DNA of 64,000 nucleotides, from positions 1-64,000 of the forward strand of contig JAIRQN010000018.1 of NCBI GenBank assembly GCA_031256445.1, read 5' to 3'. The stretch comes from Treponema sp. (GTDB lineage Bacteria; Spirochaetota; Spirochaetia; Treponematales; Breznakiellaceae). Each line of letters starts with the position of its first letter. The first letter of the stretch is position 1. Positions 28,501 through 37,510 of the stretch are shown in pieces. The notes below the pieces were generated by a model that was given only the letters and a program-made list of their open reading frames with translations, was not told the DNA's origin and did not search any database. The position numbers were made by a program, and so were the translations under genes.

Positions 28501-28783
28501 CAAATCGAAATCCGCCGCCTGTTATTATGAGCTGGGCGAGTATGAAAAAGCGCTTCCATATTACAATGACGCGCTTGCGGCATATATGAAAAAATACGGC
28601 GGGAAACACCTACAGGTTGGAATTATGTACGATGACATGGCTGTATGTTATGATGAACTTGAAGATTATGATAACGCGCTAAGCTGTTACAAAAAGGCGA
28701 TATCTGTTTACGAATTGTACGATGATACTGAGGATTTAATTGAAGGCGCGAAGGATTCAATCGAAAGGATTGGTTCGTCATAA
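25550..28783 (+). CDS. DUF4062-STAND/NACHT-type ATPase-TPR protein
   Basis: 'IRIFISSTFRDMMQERDYLITRVFPELRRYCDERDISLFELDLRWGVTQEES' (DUF4062); Walker A 'GESGIGKCALL'; Walker B 'LIIVLDSLDSLDD'; C-terminal TPRs. Confidence 0.85.
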   Translation: MLYDFKENRQIRIFISSTFRDMMQERDYLITRVFPELRRYCDERDISLFELDLRWGVTQEESENQMAFKICLNEVDNTRPFFIGLLGERYGWVPDEETQNKMKLTKVFDEYEWLPGELKKKKSITETEIQEGAFLPEDEINAYFYLRSPKMDTPQEFREDKGSHGEKMLLELKDRIRKDKRYAVKDYDGVEHLGNMIEKDFKAIVDKLFPGQGHLSGFEKERLQQYIFLKSKTRAYVTRHEWMEYLDKFADGGERAAAVTGESGIGKCALLANWIADRQKKQIPNEKIIYHFTGVSQSEGDYQKITRRFMDEVRSLYNFPVKEENALKIDMVANKKNETEDDEDDPEFELQELLFAIPEDQKLIIVLDSLDSLDDTDNAKMLNWLPAHPGNVKFIFSAVSGDKTIEALERRTGNILELDSLPEKSRRGLIVKYFEKFSKKLSAAQMERIISDKKSENPAVLTAILDNLRIFGNFDIFDKQIEERLSCHSGESLFDLFLQNIESVFNEAGATAGSSRKSAVKDILSLLALSRRGLTETEIVNISKVPKLYWSQLSNCMSAHLKTINGFVTFSGGLMLNAVKNRYLKDSGARRACRLSISAYMESGEEVSFNRKCGELPFQLMELKDYDRLYGFLLDKKAFDHIYAKDKYELGGYWRALREHDMKRYKMEKYLELDIKDKEELTDFLENISSFINNIIIDPSLALVFAQKHLEVCEEYFGKDSAKTAVSYIKIGSCYGSNSLRDYNKALEYFINAGEIYKKVNGKDHYTAATVYCNIGSCYGNPSIGKYDEAVEYYTDALDIIKKEFGEDENSLTAVIYGNIGQCYINNSKPADAVEYCYNALKLCETFYGREHPKTAQSYYVMGELMYNLQQFAEAVQFLNTFLNIWINFFGEEHLKIAETYNNIGFCYMGLKENEKAVEASGKAIKLFMKIDGENTDRAASAYFNAGMCFHSSEDYGKAVENFGKYISIVVKNPGTDPFRIAYAKSKSAACYYELGEYEKALPYYNDALAAYMKKYGGKHLQVGIMYDDMAVCYDELEDYDNALSCYKKAISVYELYDDTEDLIEGAKDSIERIGSS

Positions 28784-28825
28784 AAACCGTCCAGTTCAGT
28801 AAATTTATTATTTATGGAGGATAAC

Positions 28826-30562
28826 ATGGACAATCAAACGGATAATTTATGCTCTTTATGCGGAAAGCCGATGCCGCGGGAAACCGGTATAATCAGCAGC
28901 GCCATAAAAAGCGGCGCAAAAGAACTGAAAACGCGCTATCCTGGTTTTCTTTTGGATTTAACCAGGTGCCCAAACTGCAATGACGAGGCCAACTATACAG
29001 TCTTCCGCGGATTAATGGATCGTCTTCGCGCGCATAAGGATAAAACAATAAGTGATCTTGTCTGCGAAGAAGACGACCAGATAATACTCGCCTGTGTTCT
29101 TGCCCGCGAAGAAGATTACGAACAGCTTGAGCGTTACGCGGCGGAAGGGCTTCCGTTAAACGAAATCGCGCCTTCTCTGTTCAGGCGTTTTGAGCCAACG
29201 CCTCTTTATTATATTACGTGCAATAAAATATGGGCGTCAATGAAAGACCCGGTAAAAATGCTGGGCTGGCTTGTCGCCCGCGGCGCGGACATTAACATGG
29301 CGGCGGGAGACGAAAGCACCCCTCTTGGGAATCACTGCCTCATGGACGGAAATGTCGAAATTGTGAAAGCGCTGCTGGAAGCCGGAGCGGATCCCAATGT
29401 GGAAATTTATCAGGACGGCGATTACTATCTGCCTCTTGATTTGGCGTCGGCTCTTGAAGGCTTTGAAACAAATCCGGATATCAGCGAAGAGGATAAAAAG
29501 TACATTAAAGAAACATACTCCGCGCGGGAAATAGAGAACAGCATAAAAATAGCCGCTTTGCTCCGCGAATACGGGGCCGGCGGTAAAAAAGATGAAATCG
29601 AAAATAATTTTACCGGAGAATACCATGAGCCGGAAGAAAAAGAACTGCGCATCTCTGATGAATGGAAAGAAATTCCCCCGTGGAAATTCGCCAGAGAGAG
29701 AACCTTCACCTCTTTTATTATTCCGCGCGGCGTGAAAAGCATCGGCAAGTGCGCGTTTGCCCATTGCCGTAATTTACGGAAAATAGACATCGGAGCGAAT
29801 GTAGTTTATATCGGCAAGTACGCCTTTCGCAAGGACAACCGCCCCGGAGAAATGGCTCATATTACCGAGGTTATAAACCGCAGCAAAATCCCGCAGATAA
29901 TAGACGGATGCCACTTTCATAACAACGATCTTAAAAAAGCGGCGCTGTTCGTTCCGCGGGAATCTGTCGAAGCGTACCGGAAAGCGGATGGCTGGGGAGA
30001 GTTTGGCTCCATTAAGGCGATAAGCGATGAACAGCCGGAAGCAAACGAACCTGAAACCCAAATGTTCCATATAAAAGAAATTCCCGCAAGCGCCCATGTC
30101 TGGATTTGCAGTTTTAAATCGGAAGAGGAGCTTGAAGAATACGCTGACAACTCAGAGTACGAGTGGGAGTATTACGGGCATATGTTAGGTGAAGATAATT
30201 TTGACGAGCCTCCGGAGGAATACGGCCTTAACTGCGGTTTCTGCTGCGAGAACGGCCTGATATACGAAGAGGCCGCGGATATCGCTGATGATTTGGTATG
30301 GAATTATCTGGGAGAGGATATGCCGTTGGATGATATACTGCGCAGCTTGAGTCCTTTCCCTGTTGATTTTTATGATGCGCAGGAAGCATGCAAAAAAAAA
30401 TATCCGCAGTTAAAAAAGGCAAATTCGTATATTGTGGTTTTTGGCTGGAGTGAAAAACAACCGGTATTTGAAAAAACAAAATCAGAAAAAGAATGTTTTT
30501 ATCTTGGAGAGTTTGAACTCCCCGAACCTGATATTGACGGTCCGCATGAAGCCGAGGCGTAG
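28826..30562 (+). CDS. Zinc-ribbon/ankyrin/LRR_5 protein with Imm22-like C-terminus
   Basis: 'LCSLCGKPM...RCPNCND'; ankyrin 'TPLGNHCLMDGNVEIVKALLEAGADPNV'; BspA-like LRR 'FIIPRGVKSIGKCAFAHCRNLRKIDIGANVVYIGKYAF'; 'HVWICSFKSEEELEEYAD' Imm22-like. Confidence 0.65.
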   Translation: MDNQTDNLCSLCGKPMPRETGIISSAIKSGAKELKTRYPGFLLDLTRCPNCNDEANYTVFRGLMDRLRAHKDKTISDLVCEEDDQIILACVLAREEDYEQLERYAAEGLPLNEIAPSLFRRFEPTPLYYITCNKIWASMKDPVKMLGWLVARGADINMAAGDESTPLGNHCLMDGNVEIVKALLEAGADPNVEIYQDGDYYLPLDLASALEGFETNPDISEEDKKYIKETYSAREIENSIKIAALLREYGAGGKKDEIENNFTGEYHEPEEKELRISDEWKEIPPWKFARERTFTSFIIPRGVKSIGKCAFAHCRNLRKIDIGANVVYIGKYAFRKDNRPGEMAHITEVINRSKIPQIIDGCHFHNNDLKKAALFVPRESVEAYRKADGWGEFGSIKAISDEQPEANEPETQMFHIKEIPASAHVWICSFKSEEELEEYADNSEYEWEYYGHMLGEDNFDEPPEEYGLNCGFCCENGLIYEEAADIADDLVWNYLGEDMPLDDILRSLSPFPVDFYDAQEACKKKYPQLKKANSYIVVFGWSEKQPVFEKTKSEKECFYLGEFELPEPDIDGPHEAEA

Positions 30563-30571
30563 GAGGAAAAG

Positions 30572-30928
30572 ATGGATTACGACAATGAAGATCTGTATGT
30601 GCATACCGCATACGACTGGATTGACAACGGAGCGGGCGAGCTGATGCTGGTAATGGATAAGACAGCGGGCATGGCAGATGATGATAACGCGAGAATCCTT
30701 TATGACGGTTTTCACGAAGCAATGCTGATAAAGAACGGCAGTCAAATTGTCCACCTGCCCCTGGTTGCGGAAGCAGTGCGCGAGATGCTGGAAAAACTGG
30801 AAAAAATTCTTGTCACCGAAATGGACGGCGAAGACATAGACGATGTCTACGAGGCGCAGGTCGTTGTTCTGAACAGCCCGCTTCCCATTCCGGGGGCTGT
30901 TTATATAAAGTTTGATAAACTTAAGTAG
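30572..30928 (+). CDS. Hypothetical protein
   Basis: 118 aa with aggagg RBS. Confidence 0.5.
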   Translation: MDYDNEDLYVHTAYDWIDNGAGELMLVMDKTAGMADDDNARILYDGFHEAMLIKNGSQIVHLPLVAEAVREMLEKLEKILVTEMDGEDIDDVYEAQVVVLNSPLPIPGAVYIKFDKLK

Positions 30929-30935
30929 GAAAAAA

Positions 30936-32099
30936 ATGGATGACATAAGCGGAAAAACCCCGCAACAGCTGATGGATTTATATTTTGACATGGTAGACAA
31001 GGAAAGCGGCGAAATTCCCGCGGATATTATGGAGAAAGCCTTTTTTTACCTTAAAACCGCGGCGGACAAAGGCTCTCCCGAAGCATGGGCGGAACTTGGC
31101 GCGTGTTACCTGATTGGCGATATCGTGCCTGACGCCGCGATGTCTCCTGCTTCCAATGAAACCAGAGCGCTGGAATATCTGGAAAAAGCGGCTCTTCGCG
31201 GAGTGGCAAACGCGCAGATGAACCTTTACACATTAATGTGGAATAAGGCGCGCACTGAAGAGGAAAAGAAGAACGCGCTCTACTGGCTGAACCAGGCGGT
31301 TGATAACAATGTCTCCAGCGCGTTATTCGAAATTGCGTCTCATTATTACTATGGTTTTGTGTATCAGCAGGATTTTGTAAAAGCGGCGGAGTACTTCAGG
31401 CGGTCATCCGATGCTGGCAGCAGCGAGGCTCTTGCGATGCTGGGCCTGCTTTATCAGCAGGGACAGGGCATGCGCAGGGATTTGGAGAAAGCGGCTGAAT
31501 GTTTGTACGAAGCCTCAAAAGCGGGAAGCATGACAGGGCTTTTAAATCTTGGAATCGCCTATATGGGCGGCCTTGGAGTGGAGCAGGATTACGAAGAAGC
31601 CAGAAATTGCTTTGAAATGTTAACCGATCTTGACGATCCTTTTATGAAAATACCGGATTTAAACGATATTAAAACTCGTTCCGACATCGCGCTTGTTTAT
31701 CACATGACCAGGGTTTACGAAATGGTCTACCCGATGGCGCATCACAATCTTGGAATAATTTATCAGCAGGGACTTGGCGCAGAAGCGGACACAAGCGCCG
31801 CTTTATACCATTTTATGCTGGCTGCCGAAAACGGCTACGGCCCTTCCTGTCTTCAGGCAGGCGCAATGCTTTATACCGGAGAGGGCCATGAATCGGCGCC
31901 TGAAAGGGCGTTTGAATATCTTAATGTTGCGCTTGATGCCGGCATTGCCGAGGCGAAAATCTGTCTGGGAATTATGTATTACTGCGGCGAAGGCGTCGCG
32001 CAGGACAGGGAAAAAGGCATCGCTTTTCTTGATGAACTTATTGCCGCCGGGAATGTTACGGCCATTCAGGTAAAAAATAACCTGTTTAACAATAAATAA
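30936..32099 (+). CDS. SEL1-repeat protein
   Basis: Start at 30936; many SEL1 units, e.g. 'AEYFRRSSDAGSSEALAMLGLLYQQGQGMRRDLEKAAECLYEASKAG'. Confidence 0.85.
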   Translation: MDDISGKTPQQLMDLYFDMVDKESGEIPADIMEKAFFYLKTAADKGSPEAWAELGACYLIGDIVPDAAMSPASNETRALEYLEKAALRGVANAQMNLYTLMWNKARTEEEKKNALYWLNQAVDNNVSSALFEIASHYYYGFVYQQDFVKAAEYFRRSSDAGSSEALAMLGLLYQQGQGMRRDLEKAAECLYEASKAGSMTGLLNLGIAYMGGLGVEQDYEEARNCFEMLTDLDDPFMKIPDLNDIKTRSDIALVYHMTRVYEMVYPMAHHNLGIIYQQGLGAEADTSAALYHFMLAAENGYGPSCLQAGAMLYTGEGHESAPERAFEYLNVALDAGIAEAKICLGIMYYCGEGVAQDREKGIAFLDELIAAGNVTAIQVKNNLFNNK

Positions 32100-32162
32100 C
32101 CGGGAATCTATTCCTATTAATTAATTTTTGGTGTATATTAATATCATTATCGGAGTATTTTA

Positions 32163-33614
32163 TTGAAAAGTGTGTTTTCAGGTTTAAAGAGGTTTCTTCA
32201 GACAAGAGATGAGCTGTCTCTTGGCAATATAAGGCGCGATTTGTGGCCTCTTTTCCTGATCTTTCCAATGACGGTTATTTTGGGCGATTTCCGCTATTTT
32301 AACATGAATATCGCCGCAGCCGGTCTTGAATCCTACGAATTAATGCTGTATCCCCTGGGTTTGGGCTGGCTGGTTCTCGCTTTTATTCCCAAAAAGCTAA
32401 TAATGCCCCTGCTTCGTATGGCTACAGTTTGCTGCGCGGCGCTGCTCCCTTTCCAGTTATTGATAACCGGCGACATTCCCAAACTTGCAATGTTTATGGC
32501 TTTCCAGTTCTTTAACGGCATTTGCGCCGGCTGCGCTTTCTTTTTATTCTGCTTTAAACTGAAAAACATCGAACGTCTGTTCGGTATGGCAATAATCATT
32601 TTCTATTACAGCCTTTATTATACAATTTACAGGGCTTTTCCCGCTGTTCAGGCGGTTTATAAAACATGGGGCGGCGCGGCGGTAATGGCGTTCTACCTTG
32701 TTTTGGTTTTTATTTTATACGGAAAGCTGAAGCAGACAGTAATTGAAGATGACGCTCTGCCGGAAAATAACGCGGCAAGCGAGACGGCGAAGCAGGCCGA
32801 GCCTCTGTACCCGGCAAGGTTCAGAATTGTTATAGGGCTTCATTTCGTTTACTACTCGATAATGTGCATGATCAATTATATTGAAAGCGCGGAAAATATA
32901 ATTTTCAGCCTTCCTTATGGCCTTGGACAGCTTGCTTCCGTCATTACGATTATTGTAATAATGATGATTTTTAACCGCAATTCTCTTTATATCTGGCTGA
33001 TGTATCTTGTTTTTACGCTTGTGGGAATGTCCATTGTCAGTTACGAGTCCCAGGCGGCTCATTTCTTCGGCTCGTTTTTATACGGTTATGGAGACGGTTC
33101 TGGTTACATTATTATTTATTATCTTTGCGCTGGAGCGATAAAAAAGAGCAAATCAATTAAAATGTACAAACTGTTCTGTCTGATAATATTCATAGAATAC
33201 TTTTTTATATCGGGCGTTTTTTCCCAGGCATTTGATCGTTATAAAGGATCATATCACGTTATCGCCCTCAGCGTAGTGCTTGTTCTGTGTTCATGCTGTT
33301 TTTTAATCCTTCCGTATTTACAAAAAAGATTCTTCGAAGCGGACTGGACGGACGGGCTTCATTTAAAGGATATGGTTGAATATTCACAGGGTCTGGCGGA
33401 AACAGACGCTATCAATGTTAAAGAACAGTTGAATATGACGGAAAGGGAACACGAGATTTTCACCATGCTGCTTAAAGGAAAAGCGCCCAAGGAAATCGCA
33501 TATACCCTCAAAATCAGTTATGATACCGTTTTATATCATAAGAAAAATTTATACCGTAAACTGAAAATACAAAGCATGGCCGAACTTTTCGCCAAATATA
33601 GCAAAGTAGTATAA
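32163..33614 (+). CDS. LuxR-family regulator with multi-TM N-terminus
   Basis: About 10-12 hydrophobic segments; C-terminal 'MTEREHEIFTMLLKGKAPKEIAYTLKISYDTVLYHKKNLYRKLKIQSMAELFAKY' HTH; TTG start. Confidence 0.8.
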   Translation: MKSVFSGLKRFLQTRDELSLGNIRRDLWPLFLIFPMTVILGDFRYFNMNIAAAGLESYELMLYPLGLGWLVLAFIPKKLIMPLLRMATVCCAALLPFQLLITGDIPKLAMFMAFQFFNGICAGCAFFLFCFKLKNIERLFGMAIIIFYYSLYYTIYRAFPAVQAVYKTWGGAAVMAFYLVLVFILYGKLKQTVIEDDALPENNAASETAKQAEPLYPARFRIVIGLHFVYYSIMCMINYIESAENIIFSLPYGLGQLASVITIIVIMMIFNRNSLYIWLMYLVFTLVGMSIVSYESQAAHFFGSFLYGYGDGSGYIIIYYLCAGAIKKSKSIKMYKLFCLIIFIEYFFISGVFSQAFDRYKGSYHVIALSVVLVLCSCCFLILPYLQKRFFEADWTDGLHLKDMVEYSQGLAETDAINVKEQLNMTEREHEIFTMLLKGKAPKEIAYTLKISYDTVLYHKKNLYRKLKIQSMAELFAKYSKVV

Positions 33615-33645
33615 TATAGCAAATTTAAGAAATCCCTGCGCCTCT

Positions 33646-33663
33646 ACTACAAGATTTTGTAGT
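33646..33663. promoter_or_regulatory. Palindrome ACTACAA-gatt-TTGTAGT, possible operator
   Basis: Perfect 7-bp arms; half-site ATTTTGTAG recurs at 33698-33706. Confidence 0.4.
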
Positions 33664-33744
33664 CTAAAAATACCCAAAAATGATTAATACAACAACATTT
33701 TGTAGGTAGATATGCCAAAAAACCTCCAATAAAATGGTACCTAA

Positions 33745-34074
33745 ATGAGTTTACCGCTTACACAAAAATCAATAGACCGTTCAAATGCTGAACAGTTCTC
33801 CTTCAGTTTTTTCTGCGACCGGTGCGGAAAAGAATGGAAAAGTCAGACGTTTTCTTTCAAAAACGGAAATTTTACAGCCATTGAAAACGAAGAGGCCCGC
33901 CAGTTAATTTGGGCTCAGGAGCATAAAACCGCTTTTGAACATGCAAATCTGGAAGCCCATATGCAGTTCAGCCTTTGCCCCAGGTGCGGCAAGTGGGTCT
34001 GCGATGACTGTTTCGTTCTGGAAGAACGGCATGAAGAAGTTTGCAGGGAATGTTCATTGGTCAGCGTTGCCTGA
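33745..34074 (+). CDS. Zinc-ribbon hypothetical protein
   Basis: CxxC pairs 'CDRCGKEW', 'CPRCGKWVCDDC', 'CREC'. Confidence 0.6.
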   Translation: MSLPLTQKSIDRSNAEQFSFSFFCDRCGKEWKSQTFSFKNGNFTAIENEEARQLIWAQEHKTAFEHANLEAHMQFSLCPRCGKWVCDDCFVLEERHEEVCRECSLVSVA

Positions 34075-34119
34075 CAGTGTATATCGCCGTGCGGTATAAA
34101 AACTTAAAAGGAGTTTATT

Positions 34120-35601
34120 TTGAAAAACACGGACAAATTTAAAACTATCCAAAAGATGGCAGGTATTACCGCATTTGCCGCGGTAATCGGATTTTTGATT
34201 GCCGCGTGCGATCTTGGCAGCCTCGGTATCAGTAATACTGAGCCTGTTTCATATTATACCGTAACGTACAACGGCAATGGCAATAATAGCGGCACAGTAC
34301 CGGCAGACAGCGGAAATTATGAAAGCGGCTCCTCTGTAACAGTGTTGGGCAATACCGGCAGCCTTGCCAGAGAAGGCTATATTTTTATCGGCTGGAATAC
34401 CGCAGGCAGCGGATCCGGAACCAACTACGCTCCGGGAGACTCTTTTACCATCACCGGCAATACCGTTCTGTACGCTCGATGGAATGTTGTCTTACCCGGC
34501 AACGGCGGTAATGTTGAGCCTGTTTCATATTATACCGTAACGTACAACGGCAATGGCAATAATAGCGGCACAGCGCCGGCAGACAGCGGAAATTATGAAA
34601 GCGGCTCGTCCGTAACGGTATTGGGCAATACCGGCGGTCTTGGCAGAGACGGATATGTTTTTATCGGCTGGAATACCGCAGACAGCGGCGCCGGAACCAA
34701 CTACGCTCCGGGAGACTCTTTTACCATCACCGAAAAAATTACCCTGTACGCTCAATGGGACGTTATCCTCTCCGAAGGCGTTTACATCTTCTACCCGAGG
34801 ATTCAAGCCACAAAAGGCGGTTTGCCGCAGGAAGAATACCTTGACAGGATCGAAGTAACCGGTAATTACACAAAAATTTACCTGAATAACAATGTTAACG
34901 GAGGAAGGGGCAGAACAGCCGGTAACTGGGGAAGTTATTTAGCCAGAAATAGTGTCATTCTGAAGGATATTGTATCCAACAACGAATACAATGTAAATGA
35001 TTCTTCTTATCCTTCCAGTCAGGGTAATATAGCTTATGTAAACGGTTATACAGTTCTTGTATTTGAAAATGTAAGGCAGGGAACCATGTTTAGCCTGACT
35101 AACAGCTATGGCGGCGGCGCGCCTTCTGTCTTTGCCAATGTCAACTTAACCGGCAGCAATGTAAAAGCGCCTGTGAATAAACCAGCGCTTCCTGACGGCA
35201 TAACAACCTTTACTCCTGAAATAAAAATAAAATTGAATGGTGTTGACATTGCTGATACCTATAGCAGCGGATCATGCGCTTTGTATCAGGTTGCTGTAAG
35301 CGATAACGGCAGATATATGAATATCACTTTGGGCGTTTCATCTGCATTCGAATATCAAAATTGGACTCCTTCCGGAAGTTGGATATTAGCAAGCAGTGAA
35401 GCAAATAGCTATAACGTAAAACTTGTGGATCTGGATAATCCCTGGGCGGTGTACGAGCCAATGACAGTATCGCTACTTGCATCAGGCACGTCTGAGCGGT
35501 TTGTTATAACTTTTGAGAATGTAAAAGCGGCGAGGTTCAGTCTTACTTCTTATTATGGCGGCAATACATTTGCTTTTTGGGAAGTTAATATAGGTGACTA
35601 A
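34120..35601 (+). CDS. Lipoprotein with two InlB-type (Listeria-Bacteroides) repeats and two C-terminal beta domains
   Basis: Lipobox LIAAC; two copies of 'YYTVTYNGNGNNSGT.PADSGNYESGSSVTVLGNTG.L.R.GY.FIGWNTA'; near-identical DNA about 276 bp apart. Confidence 0.8.
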   Translation: MKNTDKFKTIQKMAGITAFAAVIGFLIAACDLGSLGISNTEPVSYYTVTYNGNGNNSGTVPADSGNYESGSSVTVLGNTGSLAREGYIFIGWNTAGSGSGTNYAPGDSFTITGNTVLYARWNVVLPGNGGNVEPVSYYTVTYNGNGNNSGTAPADSGNYESGSSVTVLGNTGGLGRDGYVFIGWNTADSGAGTNYAPGDSFTITEKITLYAQWDVILSEGVYIFYPRIQATKGGLPQEEYLDRIEVTGNYTKIYLNNNVNGGRGRTAGNWGSYLARNSVILKDIVSNNEYNVNDSSYPSSQGNIAYVNGYTVLVFENVRQGTMFSLTNSYGGGAPSVFANVNLTGSNVKAPVNKPALPDGITTFTPEIKIKLNGVDIADTYSSGSCALYQVAVSDNGRYMNITLGVSSAFEYQNWTPSGSWILASSEANSYNVKLVDLDNPWAVYEPMTVSLLASGTSERFVITFENVKAARFSLTSYYGGNTFAFWEVNIGD

Positions 35602-35625
35602 AAATAATTTTTTTTGGAGGAAAAA

Positions 35626-36747
35626 ATGAAAATGAAAAAATTTGTAGTAATGTTAACCGCTTTCATCGCGATTAATGTTCTTTTACCGAACTGCGTCACA
35701 ACCCCGCAGCCTGAGCCGAAACAAGCCGCGCCCGCGGAAAATACCGCAACAGCGCAGCAAACGGAAAGCGCAGGCGGCAAGTCGCTGGATCAGGCAATCG
35801 CGGAAGCGGCCGCCCGTATTGAAGAACGTGTCAGGCCGGGATCGAAAATTGCCCTGCTCAACTTTAACGCGCCTTCGGACAGGTTCTCCGCCTATGTGCT
35901 GGACGAGCTTTCTGTGTATCTTGTGGACAGCGGCAGCCTGACTGTTGTTGACCGCAAGGAAATGGACTTAATACGAAGCGAGATGGATTTTCAATTTTCC
36001 GGCGATGTAAGCGAAAATTCCATGCAGGCGTTAGGGCAGAAGATAGGAGCGCAGTCGATTGTTTCAGGTTCGTTAACTGACATTGGCGGCGATTACCGCA
36101 TTATGTTCCGCGTTCTAAGTGTGGAGTCAGCGGCAATTCTGGCCCAGTTCAGAACGGACATTGTAAGCAGCACCCGCGTTAAGGCGTTGCTTGAAGGCGG
36201 AAAAACTGCAACAGCCGCAAGCGCGCAGACAAACAGACAGGCCGCGGCTCCGGCGCAGCCTGTTTCCTACAAAGTCGGCGATAAAGGGCCTGCCGGCGGC
36301 ATTGTCTTCTATGACAAAGGAAATAAATCAAATGGCTGGCAGTACCTGGAAGCCGCTCCCTCGGATATAAACCGAAAACTGCCGGGTCAGACTGAACATA
36401 TTGGAATGTTAACTGAAGATCGCACTGTTGGAAGCGGCAGGAAAAATACCGACCGCATGATGGAAGAGGCAAGAAAAAGCGGCGGCGGATTCGGCTGGGC
36501 TGCCAAAGCCTGTGTTGATTTGACAGTTAACGACTTTAATGACTGGTATTTGCCTGCATGGGATGAATTGAACTTTATGTATGGCAATCTGCACGCGCAG
36601 GGATTGGGCGGTTTCAGGAATGACATATATTATTCGTCAACCGATACCAGCGCAGGGTGGTGGCTTGTCAATTTTTCAAACGGAAGCAGGGATTATGCTT
36701 CATGGGGACAAAGAGAGTGCTACGTCCGTCCTGTGCGGCAGTTTTAA
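35626..36747 (+). CDS. CsgG/LpoB-like lipoprotein with DUF1566-like C-terminus
   Basis: ATG 35626 after ggagg; 'SKIALLNFNAPSDRFSAYVLDELSVYLVDSGSLTVVDRKEMDLIRSEMDFQFSGDVSENSMQALGQKIGAQSIVSGSL'; 'WYLPAWDELNFMYGN...YVRPVRQF'. Confidence 0.75.
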   Translation: MKMKKFVVMLTAFIAINVLLPNCVTTPQPEPKQAAPAENTATAQQTESAGGKSLDQAIAEAAARIEERVRPGSKIALLNFNAPSDRFSAYVLDELSVYLVDSGSLTVVDRKEMDLIRSEMDFQFSGDVSENSMQALGQKIGAQSIVSGSLTDIGGDYRIMFRVLSVESAAILAQFRTDIVSSTRVKALLEGGKTATAASAQTNRQAAAPAQPVSYKVGDKGPAGGIVFYDKGNKSNGWQYLEAAPSDINRKLPGQTEHIGMLTEDRTVGSGRKNTDRMMEEARKSGGGFGWAAKACVDLTVNDFNDWYLPAWDELNFMYGNLHAQGLGGFRNDIYYSSTDTSAGWWLVNFSNGSRDYASWGQRECYVRPVRQF

Positions 36748-36821
36748 TTTACAACGCGGATATTAATCGCTTGTGATATAAGGGTTAATGAAGGGGTAAA
36801 ATTTAATTGATGCGGCAAATG

Positions 36822-37094
36822 TCAGTACAATTCAGAATGAGAACCGGTACGGTTAAAAGTTATCTCGTTGGTGAATTTATCAATGCGGTATATAAGAAGC
36901 CAGTCCGGTTCAATATGACATTCCCACCAATTCTTATAATTTCCATGCAAAGGATGATTTTTATGCTTTGGCAGCAAAGGCTGTTCATTAATCAGCATTT
37001 TCATAACTTCAATGAGATTGTCCATATTTTTATTTTGCTTTTTCATGAGTTTGCGATCCTTCCTAAAAGAACCGTAATAAACTGGTATCATCAT
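36822..37094 (-). CDS. YafQ/RelE-family type II toxin
   Basis: 'FRKDRKLMKKQNKNMDNLIEVMKMLINEQPLLPKHKNHPLHGNYKNWWECHIEPDWLLIYRID'. Confidence 0.85.
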   Translation of the reverse strand: MMIPVYYGSFRKDRKLMKKQNKNMDNLIEVMKMLINEQPLLPKHKNHPLHGNYKNWWECHIEPDWLLIYRIDKFTNEITFNRTGSHSELY

Positions 37095-37097
37095 TTT

Positions 37098-37424
37098 TTA
37101 ATCTTCCGAATCAAGGTCTACAAGCATTTCTTCAAGGGATTTAAATCTTTTCAATGTATCAGGTATTCTGCCTGCGATCATATCATCCACTTCCTTAATG
37201 GCTGCTTTGGTTTCGGCATTATAAAGAGGCTCACCAGTTACCGGATCGCGGAGTTTAGCGCAGATTGGACAATCTTCGCTGGAAGCGTTACCTTCCTGAC
37301 TGGCGGCTTTGGACTTAAGATAACCCACAAAATCAAAAACCTGCACAGTGTAAGATTCGGGCAAAGATTTTATATCTTCCATAAGCAAATCAATATAAAC
37401 GGGGGTTGCGGCTGCCATTTCCAT
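37098..37424 (-). CDS. Antitoxin partner of YafQ-like toxin
   Basis: Adjacent upstream of toxin; 'YNAETKAAIKEVDDMIAGRIPDTLKRFKSLEEMLVDLD' is RelB/DinJ-like. Confidence 0.7.
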   Translation of the reverse strand: MEMAAATPVYIDLLMEDIKSLPESYTVQVFDFVGYLKSKAASQEGNASSEDCPICAKLRDPVTGEPLYNAETKAAIKEVDDMIAGRIPDTLKRFKSLEEMLVDLDSED

Positions 37425-37510
37425 ACTCCTGTAAATTTAGATTATGTAATTCTAACATAATAAAGAGGGTATTGGCAAACTATCCGGCGTTAATCGCCCC
37501 AGGAGATTTT

